Made by a program: the position numbers and the translations under genes
In this document: one piece after another, positions 43,712-51,339 of the stretch
Position numbering within the stretch: the first letter of the stretch is position 1
Layout of the letters: each line of letters starts with the position of its first letter
Source of the DNA: RGIG5299 sp045588575
Lineage (GTDB): Bacteria > Bacillota > Clostridia > Oscillospirales > RGIG5299
Direction: 5' to 3'
Length of the DNA: 64,000 bases
NCBI GenBank assembly: GCA_045588575.1
Contig: JAZNEJ010000006.1
Location: 1 to 64,000, forward strand
The notes under the pieces: model-generated
The model's database searches: none
The model's input: the letters and a program-made list of their open reading frames with translations, nothing else
Told to the model about the DNA's origin: nothing

Positions 43712-45100
43712 ATGAAGTTTGTTAAATTGAGCGAAAAAACAACATATGAAGACAAAGAGTTGCAGCATAGACATAATAAGCTCAAGTATGTATTTTTGGA
43801 ATTAACCAGTCGTTGTAATATGAATTGTAAACACTGTGGTTCCGATTGCAACGGCGACATGGGAAAAGATGAGCTTACAACACAACAGTGGTGTGAGTTT
43901 ATTAATAAATTGGCTCAGGCATACAACGACTTCCGAGTAAAAATCCATATTACAGGCGGAGAACCTCTTCTCAGAAAAGACTTTGCTGAAATTGCGTTTG
44001 CCTTACATAAGTCTGGCTTTGAATGGGGGATAACGACGAATGGATTATTGTTAAATGATGATCAGAGAATTAAAGCCTTGCATTCTATGGGAATGAAAAC
44101 TATTTCATTATCAATTGATGGTGTTGCTGAAACACACGATGCTCTTCGTGGCATCCCGGGAGCATTTGAGCAAACGATGTCGGTGTTGAAGAAGCTGATT
44201 GCCTTTGGGAAATTCAAAAGCGTACAAGTTACAACGGTTGTAAACAAAAAGAATATAACCGAATTGCCCGATCTTTATGATATCTTTCGCGGAATTGGGC
44301 TTCGTGATTGGCGAATTGCAAGCGTTGATCCCATTGGAAGAGCTGAAAATGCTACAGATTTATTGTTAGATGTTGTAGATTACGAAAAGCTATTTTCCTT
44401 CATTACACGAATTAGAAGGGTAAACAGCCTCAACATCCAATACGGCTGTTCTCATTATGTACCGAATTCATTTAAATTTGATTTGAGAGACATGCCGTAT
44501 CGTTGCGGTGCAGGTGAGTTTATTGCGTCTGTACTCTCTAATGGAGACATCTATTCTTGTGTCGATATTGAACGTCGTCCAGAGCTCGTTCAAGGAAACA
44601 TTTTAAGAGATGACTTTGTGAAAGTATGGCTTTACGGTTTTAAGGAGTTTCAACGGGAAGAGAGAGTAAAATCAAGTAGTAAGTGTAGTCAATGTCATCA
44701 TGCTGAAATGTGCAACGGCGACAGTGCTCACACATGGGACTACTCAAAGCATGAACCTCGTGTATGCCTGTACAACGAAATGAGAAAGTATCGTTATGCA
44801 TCATTAGGTCTATGTGGTAAGTGCGGGGAAGAATTGCAAAAGGATGATGTGTATTGCACCTCTTGCGGAACAAAAAGAGGGGATGGAGATTTTATTGGGC
44901 ATGATACGGCTAGCAGCGCTCATTATCCTTTCGATGATAATTATTTTCAGGCGTTATATGCTCCGCCTCCTCCGATATACAGATATGAGTGTCCGAATTG
45001 CGGAACTGACTGGAATAGAGCAAGCCGGTCCCGTGAAGGCGTAAAATATTGCCCATTATGTGGAAGCGAATTAAAAGCCACTATTGATTTTTGGAGATGA
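43712..45100 (+). CDS. Radical SAM/SPASM maturase-like protein with C-terminal zinc ribbons
   Basis: The start ATG 43712 follows AAAGGAG by 5 bases; the upstream TTG has none. In the 462-residue product, CNMNCKHC (about 34-41) binds the radical SAM 4Fe-4S cluster, and TGGEPLL follows near 79. A SPASM-type Cys-rich part (YRCGAGEF, YSCVDIERRP, CSQCHHAEMC, about 265-345) binds auxiliary clusters. Two zinc ribbons close the protein (CGKCGEEL...CTSCG; CPNCGTDW...CPLCGSEL). SPASM proteins often modify ribosomal peptides. It is the only SPASM radical SAM gene in the window and might modify the CC-containing cores, though it lies 4 kb away from them. This link is an inference. Confidence 0.8.
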   Translation: MKFVKLSEKTTYEDKELQHRHNKLKYVFLELTSRCNMNCKHCGSDCNGDMGKDELTTQQWCEFINKLAQAYNDFRVKIHITGGEPLLRKDFAEIAFALHKSGFEWGITTNGLLLNDDQRIKALHSMGMKTISLSIDGVAETHDALRGIPGAFEQTMSVLKKLIAFGKFKSVQVTTVVNKKNITELPDLYDIFRGIGLRDWRIASVDPIGRAENATDLLLDVVDYEKLFSFITRIRRVNSLNIQYGCSHYVPNSFKFDLRDMPYRCGAGEFIASVLSNGDIYSCVDIERRPELVQGNILRDDFVKVWLYGFKEFQREERVKSSSKCSQCHHAEMCNGDSAHTWDYSKHEPRVCLYNEMRKYRYASLGLCGKCGEELQKDDVYCTSCGTKRGDGDFIGHDTASSAHYPFDDNYFQALYAPPPPIYRYECPNCGTDWNRASRSREGVKYCPLCGSELKATIDFWR

Positions 45101-45113
45101 AGGTGTTAATTAG

Positions 45114-45851
45114 ATGACAGCCGAAGAATTGCGAAATGCGTTGATTACCAAATCGTTTGATGGATTTGTCACAGATGAGTCGAATCAAGCTGCTTATGAT
45201 GCTTGCAAATTAATATGTGAGCACAATAGGATAGGTTCTTCTCTCATTCTCGTAGGGCCTGAGGATTGCGGGAAAACGCACTTGCTTCAATCAGTTTCAT
45301 CAACATTAGAATCGGAAAATCCGAAAAGAAAAGTGAAGCTTACTTGTGGCGAGGATGTTGGGGGAAGGATTATTCATTGTATGGTCCGGCAAGAAGAAGG
45401 TGGCATGAATAAGCTTTTATCGGAGTACCTCAATAATGATGTTATAATAATCGATGATATTGATTTTTTAATTGGAAAAAGTTACATCGAGGGTATCTTT
45501 ATTGATTTCATAAAACGAGCTATATTGGAAGAAAAACTTCTTTTGCTTAGCATTAGAGACTCATCTTATTTAGAAAAAATATTGAACCCGGAATTACGCG
45601 ATCTGCTTTCTAATATGAGGAATGTTCAAATTAGTGGGCAAAGTCTTAATTTGCAAAGAAAGTGGATGTCTTCTGTGATCACCTCAAAAATAGAAGACTT
45701 TCCAGCAAATATAGCAGAGCAGATTCTGGATCATGCCAAATCAATTCGTGATTGCGTAGGAGCTGTGATTTATTATAAAGCTTGTGTTGAGCACGATAAA
45801 ATGTCCTTGTGGGATGAGCATCTAAGACAACTGAAAGAGCAGCAAGAATGA
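45114..45851 (+). CDS. DnaA-like AAA ATPase without DNA-binding domain
   Basis: This 245-residue protein has the AAA core of DnaA/Hda-type ATPases: P-loop GPEDCGKTHLLQ (about 45-56) and Walker B VIIIDDIDFL (about 108-117). It resembles Hda and DnaA in size and layout but has no DnaA domain IV, so it may act as a loader or adaptor. ATG with GAAGGTG upstream. Partner unknown. Confidence 0.65.
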   Translation: MTAEELRNALITKSFDGFVTDESNQAAYDACKLICEHNRIGSSLILVGPEDCGKTHLLQSVSSTLESENPKRKVKLTCGEDVGGRIIHCMVRQEEGGMNKLLSEYLNNDVIIIDDIDFLIGKSYIEGIFIDFIKRAILEEKLLLLSIRDSSYLEKILNPELRDLLSNMRNVQISGQSLNLQRKWMSSVITSKIEDFPANIAEQILDHAKSIRDCVGAVIYYKACVEHDKMSLWDEHLRQLKEQQE

Positions 45852-45862
45852 GGTAGATAACT

Positions 45863-46795
45863 GTGGCTGTAAAGGAGATTAAACGGAAATACTCTTTGCC
45901 TAATGGATACAAACTTATACGTCGAATAAAAAATATTCCTTTAGATGATGCCGTGAAGTTGCTTATCACAAAAAAACAAAGGAAGTTCACTGCTGTTAGA
46001 CTTCAGGATCTGTATGCGGAACTCGAATGGCATCGTTTGATTTGTCCGTATTGTGGCAACGAAATACCTGCTTACGTGCGTAACCTGAGTCCTAACACCG
46101 GATTTGTTTTAAAAGATAGAGTCCCCGAGCAGATCATAGAGGAATGGGGATCAAAACAACTCAGCTTATTTGGACCTATGTATTCAGCGTTAGGATTTAA
46201 TGATGTTTGTGTACCTTATGATTATTTTGTATGCGCTAAGTGTGGGCATAGCTCCGAACCTTATAGTTCTACTCGTGATGTATCTATAATCAGCAATGGG
46301 GATAATTTGATTCTTGAATGTCAAGTGTTATACTTAGGTGAAACAGGATATGTGCACATAACTCCTACCACAAGGAAAACGATTAATATCCCATTGAGAG
46401 AGCGAACAGTATTTAATGTAAAAAGTGGACGTACTTATATCGAAATTATTGACAGCACGGATGAAGCGATTGCAGTGGAAGATATTACTCAATCTCCACG
46501 TGCTTTTCACAAGAGCTTGGGATATAATATCTTAAGTAAATATAGATGTGTTAACCGCGCTCTCCAAAGAGCATTTGTAGAGAAACATGTCATCTTTAAA
46601 AAGAAGAAAATGATAGACCCAAATGAATTTCCTTTCTGGATATTTAGCCGCGCTCAAAAACCGGGTGATGATAATGAATCAGTGTACGCAAATGAATTGT
46701 GGAGACGAGAGGATATCGTTTTTATGAATTGGTGGAGTACATCATTTTATGAGGAACAAGTTATAAATTCTAATAACGAAGAGGCTCGATTATGA
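45863..46795 (+). CDS. Hypothetical zinc-ribbon protein
   Basis: This 310-residue protein starts at GTG 45863 after GAGG and a poor spacer. It has two Cys pairs (CPYCGN about 54-59, CAKCGHSS about 123-130) that may bind zinc, then a beta-rich region and a helical end. No known family. It overlaps the hydrolase gene by ATGA. Confidence 0.5.
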   Translation: MAVKEIKRKYSLPNGYKLIRRIKNIPLDDAVKLLITKKQRKFTAVRLQDLYAELEWHRLICPYCGNEIPAYVRNLSPNTGFVLKDRVPEQIIEEWGSKQLSLFGPMYSALGFNDVCVPYDYFVCAKCGHSSEPYSSTRDVSIISNGDNLILECQVLYLGETGYVHITPTTRKTINIPLRERTVFNVKSGRTYIEIIDSTDEAIAVEDITQSPRAFHKSLGYNILSKYRCVNRALQRAFVEKHVIFKKKKMIDPNEFPFWIFSRAQKPGDDNESVYANELWRREDIVFMNWWSTSFYEEQVINSNNEEARL

Positions 46796-47538
46796 TAAAA
46801 TATTTTAGCATTGAAAGAAAATATCCTATCAAGTGCAAGGCGTTCCTTCCCTCATCAGGGAAAGTAGAAACTGTCATTTTGGGAGTTCATGGTTTCGCAG
46901 GGGATAAGGAAAGCTCAATGCTTTCAGAACTTGCAAAATCCGCTGATCAAATGGATGGAGCGTTAATATGCTTTGACTTTCCAGCTCATGGTGATAGCGA
47001 TGGCAGGGAAGACGAATTAACAGTTGAAAACTGTGTACATGACCTTCTGACAGTTGCCGAGTGGATAGAAGATGCATATCCAACAGCGGAGAAATTTATT
47101 TTTGCTACAAGTTTTGGTGGATATATTTCGCTTCTTTCACTACGCACACTGACAAATTATAAAGTTATTTTAAGAGCACCCGCAGTAACAATGCCGAAGG
47201 TATTACTTGAATCTGTTCTCAAAATCTCAGCTGAGCAATTTGAGGAGCTTGGCGCAGTTGAATGCGGATTTGAAAGAAAAATTACGTTACCTTATTCTTT
47301 TTACAAGGGACTGCTTCAATATGATCTGTGCAGTTTGAAGTTCGATAACAAGACCTTGGTATTTCATGGAGATAAGGATGATATCGTTCCGATTGAAGAT
47401 GTAATGGAATTTTGCGAGAACCGTGATAATGTAAATCTAATTATTATGAAAAACGCAGATCATCGTTTTAAGAATCCAGGCGAAATCGAAAGTATCGTAT
47501 CTGAGACGGTACAATTTATGGAGAAGGCGTATGACTGA
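46792..47538 (+). CDS. Alpha/beta hydrolase (serine aminopeptidase-like)
   Basis: This 248-residue protein has the alpha/beta-hydrolase order: oxyanion HGFAGDKES (33-41), nucleophile Ser107 in ATSFGGY, an Asp in FHGDKDDIVP and a His in NADHRF near the end. It resembles small lysophospholipase or acyl-esterase types. No signal peptide; cytoplasmic. Its substrate is unknown. It overlaps the next gene by 8 bases. Confidence 0.75.
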   Translation: MIKYFSIERKYPIKCKAFLPSSGKVETVILGVHGFAGDKESSMLSELAKSADQMDGALICFDFPAHGDSDGREDELTVENCVHDLLTVAEWIEDAYPTAEKFIFATSFGGYISLLSLRTLTNYKVILRAPAVTMPKVLLESVLKISAEQFEELGAVECGFERKITLPYSFYKGLLQYDLCSLKFDNKTLVFHGDKDDIVPIEDVMEFCENRDNVNLIIMKNADHRFKNPGEIESIVSETVQFMEKAYD

Positions 47539-47965
47539 TGAGAGATTAGAAAGGTTTTATGACGCACAGAGACAAGACTATGCTTGTGCTTTAGCAGAGA
47601 TTCAAAACGGATATAAAGAGAGTCACTGGATGTGGTACATATTTCCTCAGATTAAGGGATTGGGGAAAAGCCCAACCGCACAGTATTATTCAATTGAGGA
47701 TCTTGACGAAGCTATTGCGTTCTTGAACGATCCGTATTTGGGAGAAAACCTTAGAGAAATATCTGCAGAACTGCTTAAGAAGAGCACGGATAACGCGGAG
47801 GACATCTTTGGATATGTAGATGCAATGAAGTTGAAATCTTCTATGACACTATTTCACTATGCAGGAGAGATGTCAGACGAGAACAGCGTATTTTACAGTG
47901 TGTTGAGCAAGTATTTTAACGGGGAGTTTGACGAGAGGACTCTTGATCTTATTGAGGAATATTAA
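47531..47965 (+). CDS. DUF1810-family protein
   Basis: This 144-residue protein reads end to end like the DUF1810 family: LERFYDAQRQDYACALAEI, the marked SHWMWYIFPQIKGLGKSPTA block, YYSIEDLDEAIAFL and DAMKLKSSMTLF. Family members are small cytoplasmic proteins of unknown biochemical role. It overlaps the hydrolase gene, so the two are translated together. Sir2 follows 41 bases downstream. Confidence 0.85.
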   Translation: MTDERLERFYDAQRQDYACALAEIQNGYKESHWMWYIFPQIKGLGKSPTAQYYSIEDLDEAIAFLNDPYLGENLREISAELLKKSTDNAEDIFGYVDAMKLKSSMTLFHYAGEMSDENSVFYSVLSKYFNGEFDERTLDLIEEY

Positions 47966-48006
47966 GCTTTAATGATTATATTGATTGAAGAATAGGGGAA
48001 GTGTGA

Positions 48007-48741
48007 ATGAAAAGCGTCCATAGTTCTGACATAGAAAAAATTAAGAAAATACTTTTGAATTCAAAACATGCTGTATTCTTTGGCGGTGCTGGAGTTTCGA
48101 CTGATAGCGGCATCCCGGATTTCCGTGGCAACGGTGGCCTATATAGTTCGGCAGATGAGTCAAACGAGTATTACCTAAGCAACGAATGCTTGGAGGATGA
48201 GCCGGAAAAGTTTTTTCAGTTTTTCAGAAAAAATATGGTTTTTGAGAATGCAAAACCTAACGGTGCACATCTTGCTTTATCTGCTCTTGAGAAGCGCGGA
48301 GTTATCAAGGCTGTTATTACACAGAACATTGACGGCCTGCATCAGAAAGCCGGAAGTGAACGAGTTATTGAGCTTCACGGTGCCTCCAACAGAAGTTACT
48401 GTACGAAATGTGGAAAGGTATTTGATAACAGTATAATAACCTCGAATAACGATGTTCCGCATTGTGACAAATGTGGTTCTCTTGTTAGACCGGATGTAAC
48501 TCTTTACGGGGAAGCTCTTGATGGTTTTAACTTTGCAGATGCAAGGCATGAAATATTAGAGTCGGACGTACTTATTGTTGGAGGATCTTCCTTAGTGGTT
48601 AATCCTGCCGCATCCTTGATTAGAGCCTTTCAAGGAGAGCATTTGATTATAATAAACTATATGTCTACACCGTATGACAGGATAGCGGAGTATGTAATCA
48701 GAGATTCGATATCTGACGTGTTGAGTTACTTTGCAAAATAA
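48007..48741 (+). CDS. Sir2-family NAD-dependent protein deacylase
   Basis: This 244-residue protein has all Sir2 landmarks: GGAGVSTDSGIPDFRG (about 24-39), TQNIDGLHQKAG (about 101-112), the catalytic His in ELHGA (about 119), and two CxxC zinc pairs (CTKCGK, CDKCGS). It therefore resembles the CobB deacylase, not the short defence-type Sir2. It would remove acyl groups from lysines using NAD+. The host probably has its own copy. GGGGAAG lies before the ATG. Confidence 0.9.
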   Translation: MKSVHSSDIEKIKKILLNSKHAVFFGGAGVSTDSGIPDFRGNGGLYSSADESNEYYLSNECLEDEPEKFFQFFRKNMVFENAKPNGAHLALSALEKRGVIKAVITQNIDGLHQKAGSERVIELHGASNRSYCTKCGKVFDNSIITSNNDVPHCDKCGSLVRPDVTLYGEALDGFNFADARHEILESDVLIVGGSSLVVNPAASLIRAFQGEHLIIINYMSTPYDRIAEYVIRDSISDVLSYFAK

Positions 48742-48759
48742 TAATTGCGGAGCGGTAAG

Positions 48760-49629
48760 ATGAGCAGATTACTATATACAAGTAATATTCCATTCGACAT
48801 GAACGACTGGAACGAAAAACAGATCAAAGACATATTTGCCGGGAAAAACTGTATCATGGCGATAACGGAGAGCGGCGAAACGTTGCAAAAAATCAGCAAT
48901 CAGGAGTTTATGTCCAGAACACAGTACTGGACAAGAATAAAGCAGATTGGCATTAGTAAGTGGGCAGAGGGTGCTGCTATCGGTTTAGTTGAAGACGGTA
49001 CTTGCCTTATAGCTAAAAGACCGATTCGTCTAATGTGTGAAGATCGACGTTTGAATTTTGAACACATAAATAACACTGTGAAGTCTTGGAAGGATGTGGT
49101 TCAGGTTGCTGCCTCAGATGCCTTTTTTGCATTGCGTGCAGATGGTACAGTCCGATATGTTAGCTTTTGCGAACGCTATCAGGCAGAGTATGAGGAGATA
49201 AAAGAGTGGCGAGAGGTTATTAGAATTGTAACCGGAGTCCAAAACTCTATTTTTGGAATTACCAAGAACGGAGAAATACTGGCTGCAGGCACTAATGCAA
49301 TGAACATTAAAAACTATTTATCGAAGTATGATAACGTTGTTGATGTGTATCCAATTGGAAGTGAGTGCACGGATATGTACGTGCTGACAATGGACGGATC
49401 TGTTGCTAGAGTGCGCGAAGATTTGAATAACTTAAATATAAGTAATAAACTTCAAAGATTAGACGGACACTTTGACTATAAGGCTTTTGCATTGACGGAG
49501 AGTCAGAGTGTTATTGATATTTCTGCCCATAACGCAAAATCCGTTTTCCCTGAAAAAAATAAAATTGTATCTTTTGCAGTGGGAGACAGCAATTATACAA
49601 AACCGTTTGTGGTTGCACTTTGTGTCTGA
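48760..49629 (+). CDS. RCC1-like beta-propeller protein
   Basis: The start ATG 48760 follows GGAG by 7 bases; a TTG at 48745 lacks a site. The 289-residue product has repeats of the pattern V-x-x-I/V-x-x-G-x-x-x-x-F/A-G-I/L-x-x-D/N-G-x-V/I (for example VVQVAASDAFFALRADGTV and IVTGVQNSIFGITKNGEI), as in RCC1 propellers, but fewer than the seven blades of RCC1. Such domains bind proteins. It is the last gene of the island. Confidence 0.6.
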   Translation: MSRLLYTSNIPFDMNDWNEKQIKDIFAGKNCIMAITESGETLQKISNQEFMSRTQYWTRIKQIGISKWAEGAAIGLVEDGTCLIAKRPIRLMCEDRRLNFEHINNTVKSWKDVVQVAASDAFFALRADGTVRYVSFCERYQAEYEEIKEWREVIRIVTGVQNSIFGITKNGEILAAGTNAMNIKNYLSKYDNVVDVYPIGSECTDMYVLTMDGSVARVREDLNNLNISNKLQRLDGHFDYKAFALTESQSVIDISAHNAKSVFPEKNKIVSFAVGDSNYTKPFVVALCV

Positions 49630-49990
49630 TTTTGTGTAATATCTCTTGTTGTCGATGAGAAGTTTTTCAATGAAGAATCCTGCCTGACAAATATTTCACA
49701 GAGTTAATTTTTTCATTGTGTATTTGTTAACATAATATCGTTGATTTACACTTGGAAGCATGCTATAATGTGCTCAACGAAAAAAAGCCAATGTGCAGTT
49801 TTCTGATTGTCGTTGGTTCTCACCTGTTTTTTAATGAAGTTTGCCTGACGCACGAAACGACGCACGAAATTTTGGACTGTGCGAAAATAATGGACTGGTC
49901 ATGATTCCATTACTTCCACAGAGTCCAGTATTTACGGGCAAATCGGAGATAATGTACCCTGCAAAATTAATGGACAAAAACAGCCGACTA
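49630..49990 (+). other. Noncoding attachment-site region of the island
   Basis: No credible gene lies in these 361 bases. They hold a strong promoter (49741-49769), two 12-base direct repeats differing at the last base (GACGCACGAAAC at 49847-49858 and GACGCACGAAAT at 49859-49870), and copies of TGGACT at 49873 and 49891, one inverted at 49922-49927 and TGGAC at 49971. This is the kind of layout seen where recombinase and accessory proteins bind, but that is an inference. Confidence 0.55.
49741..49769 (+). promoter_or_regulatory. Promoter reading toward the attachment site
   Basis: TTGATT (49741-49746), 17 bases and TATAAT (49764-49769), the same boxes and spacing as the main operon promoter at 11954. 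No gene follows before the tRNA fragment, so it may make a short noncoding RNA, or serve when the element is circular and the region joins the island's left end. Confidence 0.65.
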
Positions 49991-50035
49991 CTGTTAACCG
50001 CAGGGTCGTTGGTTCAAGTCCAACAGGGGGAGCCA
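49991..50035 (+). pseudogene. 3' half of tRNA-Asn(GUU): island attachment site (attR/attL)
   Basis: The segment begins with the anticodon loop CTGTTAA (anticodon GTT), continues with the 3' anticodon stem CCGCA, a 5-base variable loop GGGTC, T-stem GTTGG, T-loop TTCAAGT, T-stem CCAAC, the 3' acceptor strand AGGGGGA, discriminator G and an encoded CCA. The 5 bases before the loop (GACTA) do not pair with CCGCA, and no D-arm or 5' acceptor strand (expected TCCCCCT) lies upstream. This is therefore half a tRNA, as left behind when an element integrates in the anticodon loop. The intact gene should lie at the island's other end. Confidence 0.88.
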
Positions 50036-50039
50036 AAAA

Positions 50040-50069
50040 ACTCTCGTTCTTTTGAACGAGAGTTTTTTT
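50040..50069 (+). terminator. Terminator of the tRNA-Asn gene
   Basis: ACTCTCGTTC (50040-50049), loop TTTT, and GAACGAGAGT (50054-50063), with seven T in all. It lies 4 bases after the tRNA CCA and fits as the terminator of the original tRNA gene. Confidence 0.9.
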
Positions 50070-50072
50070 ATC

Positions 50073-50254
50073 CAAGCCGACAGGCTTGGTATATCATCAG
50101 CCCGAAAGGGCTGTATATCATCAACAACGGCGTTGCCGTTGTTGTATCGCATCACACCGTAGGTGTGTATAACTGTCGGCTTGATGATATACAAAACTTC
50201 GTTTTGATGATATGCAATTCCTGCGGAATTGATGATATACAACGGCAAGCCGTT
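50073..50254 (+). repeat. Array of seven short hairpins joined by a conserved 10-mer
   Basis: Seven small palindromes of unlike sequence (50073-50088, 50099-50112, 50123-50143, 50154-50166, 50193-50205, 50216-50230, 50241-50254) are separated by GTATATCATC in the left half and by its reverse complement GATGATATAC in the right half, with one-base variants. The first arm CAAGCCGACA (50073-50082) is also complementary to TGTCGGCTTG (50174-50183), so a larger fold is possible. Arms differ between units, so this is not a CRISPR array and not a simple tandem repeat. Confidence 0.85.
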
Positions 50255-50281
50255 GATTTTTTGCCGCTTTTATGATATAAT
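50253..50281 (+). promoter_or_regulatory. Promoter for the metallophosphoesterase gene
   Basis: TTGATT (50253-50258) and TATAAT (50276-50281), 17 bases apart. The -35 box begins inside the last hairpin of the array. The ATG at 50301 follows GGCGGTGA. Confidence 0.65.
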
Positions 50282-50300
50282 ACACAAAGGCGGTGAGAAT

Positions 50301-51161
50301 ATGCGTTTATCTAAATCGTTTAAAATAATAATACTTATTTGCATTGCTGCGGCACTTATTGTTTCGTTTGCCGCTTGGGTGGCGTGGGGAAATAACCATG
50401 TTGAGCTTAACTCATACAAAATAACGAGCGAAAGACTGCCGAAAGCCTTTAACGGCTTTAAAATAGCGCATATTTCCGACTTGCATAACGCCGAATTCGG
50501 TGAAGATAACGAAACGCTTATTGCAATGCTTAAAGATGCAAATCCCAACGTTATTTTTATAACGGGAGACATGATAGATTCCCGAAATTTAAACCTCGAA
50601 ATTGCTCTTTCTTTTGCCGAAAAAGCAGTTGAAATTGCCCCCTGTTACTACGTTTCCGGTAACCACGAAGCAAGAATAAAAGAGTATGAAAATTTCAAGG
50701 AAAAACTTATTGAGCTCGGTGTTGTTGTGCTTGAAAACAGCAAGCAAAAGCTTGAGGTTTCGGGAGAAACGATAACGATTATCGGGGTGAAAGACCCTTC
50801 TTTCAGCATCACCTACGAAACCACCGAAAAAGAGGTTATGCAAACCGAACTGGGTAAGCTTACCGAGGGAAATGACGGATATACGGTTTTGCTTTCACAC
50901 CGTCCGGAACTGTTTGAAATTTACGTTGAAAACGGAGTGGATTTAGTGTTTAGCGGCCACGCTCACGGCGGACAGATAAGGCTTCCGTTTATAGGGGGAT
51001 TAATTGCTCCGAGTCAGGGATTTTTCCCTAAATACGATGCGGGAATATACAGCGAAAACAATACGAATATGGTGGTAAGCCGAGGAATAGGCGCAAGCGT
51101 TTTTCCTTTCAGAATAAATAACAACCCTGAAATAGTGTTGGTTGAGCTTACAGCTGAATAA
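50301..51161 (+). CDS. Membrane-anchored metallophosphoesterase (YaeI-like)
   Basis: The start ATG 50301 follows an AAAGGCGGTGA site; an upstream in-frame ATG lies in the hairpin array. The 286-residue product has an N-terminal membrane helix (8-30), then calcineurin-type metal motifs: HISDLHNAEFG (about 55-65), ITGDMID (about 90-96), GNHEAR (about 121-126) and GHAHGGQIRLP (about 235-245). It is similar to YaeI/YkuE-type phosphoesterases, which cleave lipid-linked or other phosphodiesters at the membrane. The gene is part of the chromosome, next to the tRNA. Confidence 0.9.
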   Translation: MRLSKSFKIIILICIAAALIVSFAAWVAWGNNHVELNSYKITSERLPKAFNGFKIAHISDLHNAEFGEDNETLIAMLKDANPNVIFITGDMIDSRNLNLEIALSFAEKAVEIAPCYYVSGNHEARIKEYENFKEKLIELGVVVLENSKQKLEVSGETITIIGVKDPSFSITYETTEKEVMQTELGKLTEGNDGYTVLLSHRPELFEIYVENGVDLVFSGHAHGGQIRLPFIGGLIAPSQGFFPKYDAGIYSENNTNMVVSRGIGASVFPFRINNNPEIVLVELTAE

Positions 51162-51163
51162 TA

Positions 51164-51197
51164 AAAACAAGCCGAAATTACGGCTTGTTTTTTTATC
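51164..51197 (+). terminator. Rho-independent terminator
   Basis: AAAACAAGCCG (51164-51174) and CGGCTTGTTTT (51181-51191) form an 11-bp stem with a 6-base loop, followed by more T. It ends the metallophosphoesterase gene 3 bases after its stop. Confidence 0.9.
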
Positions 51198-51225
51198 TTT
51201 AACTCCCTAAAACAACTTAAAAAGG

Positions 51226-51254
51226 TTGACAAAAATGCTTATACGATATATAAT
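51226..51254 (+). promoter_or_regulatory. Consensus promoter upstream of the capsule operon (distal)
   Basis: TTGACA (51226-51231) and TATAAT (51249-51254) with 17 bases between: a perfect vegetative consensus. About 185 bases of AT-rich leader lie between it and the first capsule gene. Confidence 0.85.
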
Positions 51255-51339
51255 GTATGCATTAGATAAAAATTCTTGAAATTATTTGTAATTTTCAAAA
51301 AAAATATCGTAAAATGTCTAAAAAAAATAAATATTAAGG

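Larger units (their letters stand above)
1..50035. mobile_element. Integrated genetic island (partial; right end inside window)
   Basis: Everything left of the tRNA-Asn 3' half at 49,991-50,035 is read as one integrated element. The displaced tRNA fragment lacks a matching 5' half, and the 50 kb to its left holds element-type genes (OB-fold proteins, a DNA-methylase fold, a CobT-like VWA protein) followed by cargo (peptide exporter, TIR and Sir2 proteins), all on one strand. The genes to the right form a standard capsule locus. No integrase, relaxase or conjugation ATPase is visible, so they must lie left of the window if the element is self-mobile. The left end is unknown, and more than one nested element cannot be excluded. 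Confidence 0.7.

Noticed and set aside
50165..50172. GTGTATAA-like match to the ECF -10 box
   Set aside because: No TGTAACACTTT box lies 10 bases upstream, and it is part of a hairpin unit.
50073..50254. Possible CRISPR array
   Set aside because: The conserved pieces are only 10 bases and change direction halfway, the variable pieces are palindromes, and no cas gene is near.
49841..50275. Open frame of 144 codons across the tRNA-Asn fragment and hairpin array
   Set aside because: It runs through a tRNA half, a terminator and palindromic repeats, has no ribosome binding site and resembles no protein.
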